A stretch of DNA of 9,982 nucleotides from JBBKWX01 sp037969175. GTDB lineage: Bacteria; Bacteroidota; Bacteroidia; AKYH767-A; JBBKVM01. The stretch is from contig JBBKWX010000226.1 of NCBI GenBank assembly GCA_037969175.1, forward strand, positions 1 through 9,982. Direction: 5' to 3'. Below are positions 6,203-9,982 of this stretch, piece after piece. Below the pieces are notes generated by a model. It did no database searches. It was given only the letters and a program-made list of their open reading frames with translations, and had not been told where the DNA came from. The translations under genes were made by a program, and so were the position numbers. How positions within the stretch are numbered: position 1 is the stretch's first letter; every line of letters starts with the position of its first letter.

Positions 6203-6332
6203 TGTTATTCACTTTTAGTCACTCCTAGCCACTCAAATTCTTTTGAGATTTCGTATCTCGTAATTTGTATCTTCTAATTACATTTCACTCCTAGTCACCA
6301 AAATTCTTATTGAGATTTCGTATCTCGTAATT
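6203..6332. repeat. Two 46-47 bp direct repeats with internal hairpins
   Basis: Copy 1 spans 6220-6265 and copy 2 spans 6286-6332. They differ by three substitutions and one inserted base, and their last 23 bases are identical. Each contains the hairpin GAGAT-TTCGT-ATCTC (6245-6259 and 6312-6326) and ends in CGTAATT. In front of the hairpins are 10-bp units ending in CAC: three at 6203-6232 (TGTTATTCAC, TTTTAGTCAC, TCCTAGCCAC) and two at 6279-6298. Copy 2 reaches two bases into the stop codon of the transporter gene (6331-6333). No T-run makes them clear terminators, but the transcript from the transporter must end or run through here. Confidence 0.85.
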
Positions 6333-8136
6333 AAATTAGCATCCCTACAACAACTGCAGTAAACAGCGAAGCAATCGTACCTCCGATCAGGGCTTTGATG
6401 CCAAGTTCAGATAACATACCTCTCTTGTTTGGAGCAAGCGATCCTATACCACCGATCTGAATTCCGATGGATGCGAAGTTGGCAAAGCCGCACAGGATAT
6501 AAGTTGCAATGATGATGGATTTTTCTTCCTTGAATACATTGGCAAATTCCATATTTCCCAAGGAGGCATAAGCGACAAATTCATTGAGAATGGTTTTTTC
6601 TCCGAGGAGTTGCCCCACCAGGATCATATCTTCTTTACAAACTCCCATCAGCCATACCAAAGGTGCACAAGCATACCCCAGAATGAATTGTAAAGTAAGT
6701 CCGGAATATTGTCCGTTTGTGAATGCAGCTATCTTTGGATTCAAGCCTGTTATATCACCCACAATATCCTGCACCACATAATTTACCAGAGCAAGCAGAG
6801 CAATGAAAACAAGCAGCATCGCACCTACATTCACCGCCAGTTTCAAGCCATCGATAGTTCCGTTACTGATCGCTTCGAGCACATTTTTTCCGATGCGCTC
6901 TTTGCTGATCTCCATTTTTTCTTCGATCTCTTCGGTTTGTGGCAAGAGCATTTTTGCAGCTACGATTGCTGCAGGAGCTGACATTACAGAAGCAGCTAAT
7001 AAATGCTTCGCGAAAAACAATCGTCTTACCGGATCATCACCACCCAGAAAACCAATATAAGCGGCTAATACACCACCGGCTATCGTTGCCATTCCACCCA
7101 CCATCAGACATAGCATTTCTGATCGGTTCATACGCTCAATATAAGGCTTGATAAGCAGAGGTGACTCAGTTTGTCCCAGGAAGATATTGCCGGCTGCTGC
7201 CAGGCTCTCAGCACCCGAGAGACGCATAAATTTTTTCATCACCCAGGCAAAAGCCCAAACAACTTTTTGTAAAATTCCCAGATAAAAAAGAACACTTGTT
7301 AATGCAGAGAAAAACAAGATGGTTGGAAGGATCTGGAATGCGAAAACAAATCCAATATTACTTGAAGGATTTACAAGATTCCCAAATAAGAAATTCGAAC
7401 CTTCCTGTGTGAAGCCCAGAATAATCACAAAGAAACTTGCAACGTATTCGAATATACTTTGAATGAAAGGCACTTTTAAAACACCGATTGCAAAAACGAG
7501 CTGAAGCAAAAGTCCCGATCCCACCAGTTTCCATGGAATAGCTTTTCGATTACTTGAAAAAAGATAGGTTATTATTAACAAGGAGATCATCCCCAGTAAA
7601 CCTCTAAGAATTGAGTTGAGACCAAAAGTGCTTTGATACACATCCGGAGTAAAACTCATGTTGTAGATCGCATCATCTTTCTGAAGAACCAGTTCGGTTG
7701 TACCTACTGTAATGATCCTGAAATCGATGGTCTTTCTAGGAGTTCGTACTCCCAATGGTCCAACTTCAGCAATGAAGTTACCATTGCTGAACATTTGATA
7801 ATGATTGCCGCTTTCATCAACTCTCAATGAAGTAGAATCGATAGCGATCTCAGTAGGATCGGGATCATAGGTGAATGAGATGATGCTATCGTTCAATACC
7901 CAGTCGCCTTTGGCATTGATCCCATCTTTTTCAACTGTGTATTTGAATGATTGTCCGGGTTGATTAGAGATCACTAACTGATCTTTATCTGTTATCCGGT
8001 TAATGTCTTTTCCTGACAGATCCTGTATAGATGCAATATGCCAGGTCCTGACAATTTTTTCACTTAATGAAGGTTCTTTTTTTGAGCAGCCGGTCAATAT
8101 TAGAGCAGCAGCCAGAAAGCTAAACAGTTTATTCAT
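6331..8136 (-). CDS. Concentrative nucleoside transporter (CNT/NupC) with N-terminal lipocalin-like lipoprotein domain
   Basis: A 601-aa protein in two parts. Residues 1-17 form a lipoprotein signal (lipobox LTGC, Cys17, then SKKE). Residues about 25-155 resemble a lipocalin-like beta domain: VRTWHIASI near 29-37, GDWVLNDSIISFTYD at 77-91, and a closing strand pair at 139-152. From about 175 on it is a complete CNT permease, which imports nucleosides with Na+ or H+. GQTESP has Gln322, Thr323 and Glu324, matching the HP1 binding site. LNEFVAY has Glu519, and GFANFASI has Asn553 and Ser556, matching the second half of the nucleoside site known from Vibrio CNT. Ordinary bacterial CNTs have about 400-430 residues, so the first 175 are extra. 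No frameshift is seen at the junction. It lies 25 bp after the BFN-UVR gene. The cation and nucleoside specificity cannot be told from sequence alone. Confidence 0.9.
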   Translation of the reverse strand: MNKLFSFLAAALILTGCSKKEPSLSEKIVRTWHIASIQDLSGKDINRITDKDQLVISNQPGQSFKYTVEKDGINAKGDWVLNDSIISFTYDPDPTEIAIDSTSLRVDESGNHYQMFSNGNFIAEVGPLGVRTPRKTIDFRIITVGTTELVLQKDDAIYNMSFTPDVYQSTFGLNSILRGLLGMISLLIITYLFSSNRKAIPWKLVGSGLLLQLVFAIGVLKVPFIQSIFEYVASFFVIILGFTQEGSNFLFGNLVNPSSNIGFVFAFQILPTILFFSALTSVLFYLGILQKVVWAFAWVMKKFMRLSGAESLAAAGNIFLGQTESPLLIKPYIERMNRSEMLCLMVGGMATIAGGVLAAYIGFLGGDDPVRRLFFAKHLLAASVMSAPAAIVAAKMLLPQTEEIEEKMEISKERIGKNVLEAISNGTIDGLKLAVNVGAMLLVFIALLALVNYVVQDIVGDITGLNPKIAAFTNGQYSGLTLQFILGYACAPLVWLMGVCKEDMILVGQLLGEKTILNEFVAYASLGNMEFANVFKEEKSIIIATYILCGFANFASIGIQIGGIGSLAPNKRGMLSELGIKALIGGTIASLFTAVVVGMLI

Positions 8137-8161
8137 AAAGTAGGGTGGGGGGTAGAACAGG

Positions 8162-8761
8162 TTATTGGCTTTCCTTGCGTCGGTTTATTTCATCTCTGAT
8201 GCGGGAAGCTTTTTCGTAGGCTTCTTCTTCAATGGCACGTTTCAGTGAATCTTGCAATTCATCTGTACTCATTTTGTTCAGTTCTCTTTCAATGCCGGGC
8301 TTGGGTTTCGTTTCTGCTTTTTCACTTGCAGCCTGCTCTTCATTCTCATGTTCTTCAAGGAAGATCCCGGCAGTAGATAAAATAAATTCATAGGTATAGA
8401 TCGGGCATTCAAATCTGACAGCTATAGCTATAGCATCAGAAGTTCTTGCATCGATCTCCATTTGCTGAGTACCGTTACTGCAAACAATCTTGGCATAGAA
8501 GATCCCTTCTACAAGATTGTAAACGATCACTTCTTCAACTTTTATTTCAAAGGATTCGGCAAAGCTTTTAAAGAGATCATGGGTCAGAGGTCTCTTTGGC
8601 GCCATGTTTTCAAGCTGCACGGCTATAGCCTGTGCTTCAAATGCTCCTATAATGATGGGCAATCGACGGTTACCTTCTTTTTCACCCAACACCAAAGCAT
8701 ATGCTCCACTTTGAGTTGAACTGTATGATAATCCTACAATACTTAAAGGTATTTTTTCCAT
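8162..8761 (-). CDS. Bifunctional nuclease (BFN/DUF151) domain protein with C-terminal UVR motif
   Basis: This 199-aa protein has two parts. Residues 1 to about 135 are a BFN (DUF151) domain: the strand-rich start, LPIIIGAFEAQAI at 34-46, RPLTHDLF at 57-64 and DARTSDAIAIAVR at 104-116 are its hallmarks. Members in plants and some bacteria have reported RNase and DNase activity, but for most the substrate is unknown. An acidic, Lys-Pro-containing linker (about 137-164) leads to a UVR motif (165-197, DELQDSLKRAIEEEAYEKA), the helical hairpin that in UvrB/UvrC and ClpC-type proteins mediates protein contacts. BFN plus UVR is a known combination in Bacteroidota. No signal peptide is present, so it is cytoplasmic. 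It lies 46 bp after etfA and 25 bp before the transporter and is probably co-transcribed. A role in stress or nucleic-acid turnover is inference only. Confidence 0.88.
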   Translation of the reverse strand: MEKIPLSIVGLSYSSTQSGAYALVLGEKEGNRRLPIIIGAFEAQAIAVQLENMAPKRPLTHDLFKSFAESFEIKVEEVIVYNLVEGIFYAKIVCSNGTQQMEIDARTSDAIAIAVRFECPIYTYEFILSTAGIFLEEHENEEQAASEKAETKPKPGIERELNKMSTDELQDSLKRAIEEEAYEKASRIRDEINRRKESQ

Positions 8762-8807
8762 AAGCCCGGTTGAAATTCTACGGCTATCTAATTTACTAAA
8801 AATAAAA

Positions 8808-9785
8808 TTAAGCTGTTCCAGCTTTCAGCTTCTTTACAGCTTCGATCATTTTTGGAACCACTTCAAATGCATCACCAACGATACCATAATCTGCAGCTTT
8901 AAAGAAAGGAGCTTCGGGATCTTTATTGATAACTACTATTGTTTTTGAAGAGCTGACACCGGCCAGATGCTGAATTGCACCTGAGATTCCGATAGCAATA
9001 TATAGGTTTGGACTGATGGCTATACCTGTCTGGCCAACGTGTTCTGAATGCGGTCTCCAATCTGCATCCGAAACCGGCTTGGAGCAAGCTGTTGCTGCAC
9101 CTAGTAATTCAGCTAGTTCTTCAACCATTCCCCAGTTCTCCGGTCCTTTCAAACCTCTACCGGCTGAAACTACCAATTCGGCATCAGGTAATGCGATCTT
9201 GTCTGTCGCTCTTTTTACTTCTCTCACCTTGGTGTTCATTGCAGCATCCGAAAGTTCAGCGCTAAAAGGAGCGATGCTCACAGTTGCTTCAGCAGCTTCT
9301 ACTTTATATGAATTCGGAACGATAGCCAGAATTTTCTTGGCCGACTTCACACTTACATGCGCAAAGCCTTTTCCTGAAAACGCATTCTTTATCACTTCAA
9401 ATCCATTAGCTGTATTTGCAAGTTCAATCACGTTATCAACGTATGCAGCTTTCAAGCGGGCTGCAGCTCTAGGCCCCATGCCTTTACCTGAAAATGTATT
9501 TGAGATCAGGATCACTTGTGCACCTGTAGATTCTGCAGCCTGAGCTAAAACAGAACCGTAAGCACGAACATTGAAATCATTCAACTTTGCATCATTTGCA
9601 TGCATCAGAGCAGAAACTCCGTATTTGCCCAATGAATTTAATTCAGCATCAGCTACATTTCCTATAGCCAAAACCTTCATCTCTGTACCCATTGCAGCAG
9701 CCAAATGGCGACCATAAGTCAACAGTTCGTAGGTGGATTTTTTGAACGCTCCACCGGCGTGCTCTGTATAAACAAGTATCGACAT
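8808..9785 (-). CDS. etfA: Electron transfer flavoprotein, alpha subunit
   Basis: EtfA (325 aa) pairs with EtfB to carry electrons from acyl-CoA and other flavin dehydrogenases to the quinone pool via ETF-quinone oxidoreductase, or in some species to other acceptors. The N-terminal alpha/beta domain occupies about 1-190. The C-terminal FAD domain is unmistakable: SAGRGLKGPENW with Arg210, then the segment SEHVGQTG, GISGAIQHLAG, INKDPEAPFF at 286-295 and DYGIVGD at 299-305, all contacting FAD. Length is as expected for bacterial EtfA. Its start codon lies 2 bp after the etfB stop, the usual etfB-etfA order, so the subunits are made from one message in equal supply. Nothing points to the bifurcating type, but the EtfB half needed to judge that is mostly outside the window. 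Confidence 0.96.
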   Translation of the reverse strand: MSILVYTEHAGGAFKKSTYELLTYGRHLAAAMGTEMKVLAIGNVADAELNSLGKYGVSALMHANDAKLNDFNVRAYGSVLAQAAESTGAQVILISNTFSGKGMGPRAAARLKAAYVDNVIELANTANGFEVIKNAFSGKGFAHVSVKSAKKILAIVPNSYKVEAAEATVSIAPFSAELSDAAMNTKVREVKRATDKIALPDAELVVSAGRGLKGPENWGMVEELAELLGAATACSKPVSDADWRPHSEHVGQTGIAISPNLYIAIGISGAIQHLAGVSSSKTIVVINKDPEAPFFKAADYGIVGDAFEVVPKMIEAVKKLKAGTA

Positions 9786-9787
9786 GA

Positions 9788-9982
9788 TTAGATAACTTTA
9801 GCTTGGGTGTGTAATAATTCGATCAATTTCTCCGGCTCAGATGCATCAACTAATGTAACCTGACCGCGGCCTGCAGGCTTGTCGTAGCTGACAAACTCAA
9901 GCAATTGATCCACTTCAACAGCTTCTTTTACTGTCAGAGGTTTAGTACGTGCCGACATGATGCCGCGCATATTCGGGATCCT
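9788..9982 (-). CDS. etfB: Electron transfer flavoprotein, beta subunit (3' part, cut by window edge)
   Basis: Only the C-terminal 64 residues are inside the window; the frame is open to the right edge. The visible start RIPNMRGIMSARTKPL matches the conserved EtfB segment around NMRGIMxARxKP near the C-terminus of the family, and the tail (VTLVDASEPEKLIELLHTQAKVI) is also EtfB-like. The methionine at 9970 is therefore internal, not a start. Full EtfB has about 250 residues, so roughly 185 lie beyond 9982. EtfB binds AMP (or a second FAD in bifurcating forms) and docks partner dehydrogenases. The 2-bp gap to etfA supports coupled translation. Confidence 0.93.
   Translation of the reverse strand, partial: RIPNMRGIMSARTKPLTVKEAVEVDQLLEFVSYDKPAGRGQVTLVDASEPEKLIELLHTQAKVI

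Noticed and set aside
6245..6259. Intrinsic terminator of the transporter gene
   Set aside because: The 5-bp GAGAT/ATCTC stem is AT-rich and no T-run follows on the minus strand.
6203..6332. CRISPR array
   Set aside because: Only two long repeat copies, with a spacer of 20 bases made of similar AT-rich sequence, and no cas genes nearby.
9016..9543. Plus-strand open frame of 175 codons
   Set aside because: It is fully antisense to etfA, whose conserved FAD motifs are beyond doubt; the Ala/Ser-rich reading is a shadow of etfA codon use.

Overview
The window comes from a member of the Bacteroidota, probably Chitinophagaceae-like (the phylum is well supported, the family is only a guess). The evidence is a ClpP with the N-terminal extension and core wording usual in that phylum, promoter-like TAnnTTTG / TTG elements, starts without Shine-Dalgarno sequences, lipoproteins with a Cys-Lys-Lys or Cys-Ser-Lys-Lys start, and a BFN-UVR protein. 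Most of the window is conserved housekeeping DNA. I see no phage, transposase, CRISPR, toxin-antitoxin or defence genes.

Left part, plus strand (1-3804). About 300 bases without a recognisable gene hold an A-rich CACA tract and a hairpin plus T-run that looks like a terminator. A good Bacteroidota-type promoter, tRNA-Leu(UAG) and an intrinsic terminator follow. Directly after the terminator lies the protein quality-control cluster tig-clpP-clpX: the ribosome-bound chaperone trigger factor, the ClpP peptidase and its unfoldase ClpX, with gaps of 12 and 24 bp.

Middle part, minus strand (3832-6038). A lipoprotein gene of unknown function converges on clpX. Upstream of it, thyA and folA overlap by 4 bp (ATGA) and form the dTMP synthesis pair: ThyA makes dTMP and dihydrofolate, and FolA turns dihydrofolate back into tetrahydrofolate.

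Spacer 6039-6330. This is dense in short repeats: three AATTACG units, a CCATAGAG pair, and two 46-47 bp direct repeats, each carrying a small hairpin and 10-bp periodic units. It also appears to hold the thyA promoter.

Right part, minus strand (6331-9982). In transcription order this reads etfB (cut by the window edge), etfA, a BFN-UVR protein and a concentrative nucleoside transporter, with gaps of 2, 46 and 25 bp, probably one transcript. EtfA/EtfB carry electrons from flavin dehydrogenases such as those of fatty-acid oxidation. The transporter is the most unusual protein here: a complete CNT permease preceded by a lipobox and a roughly 150-residue lipocalin-like domain predicted to lie in the periplasm. 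Nucleoside uptake and thymidylate synthesis being neighbours may be functional or chance.
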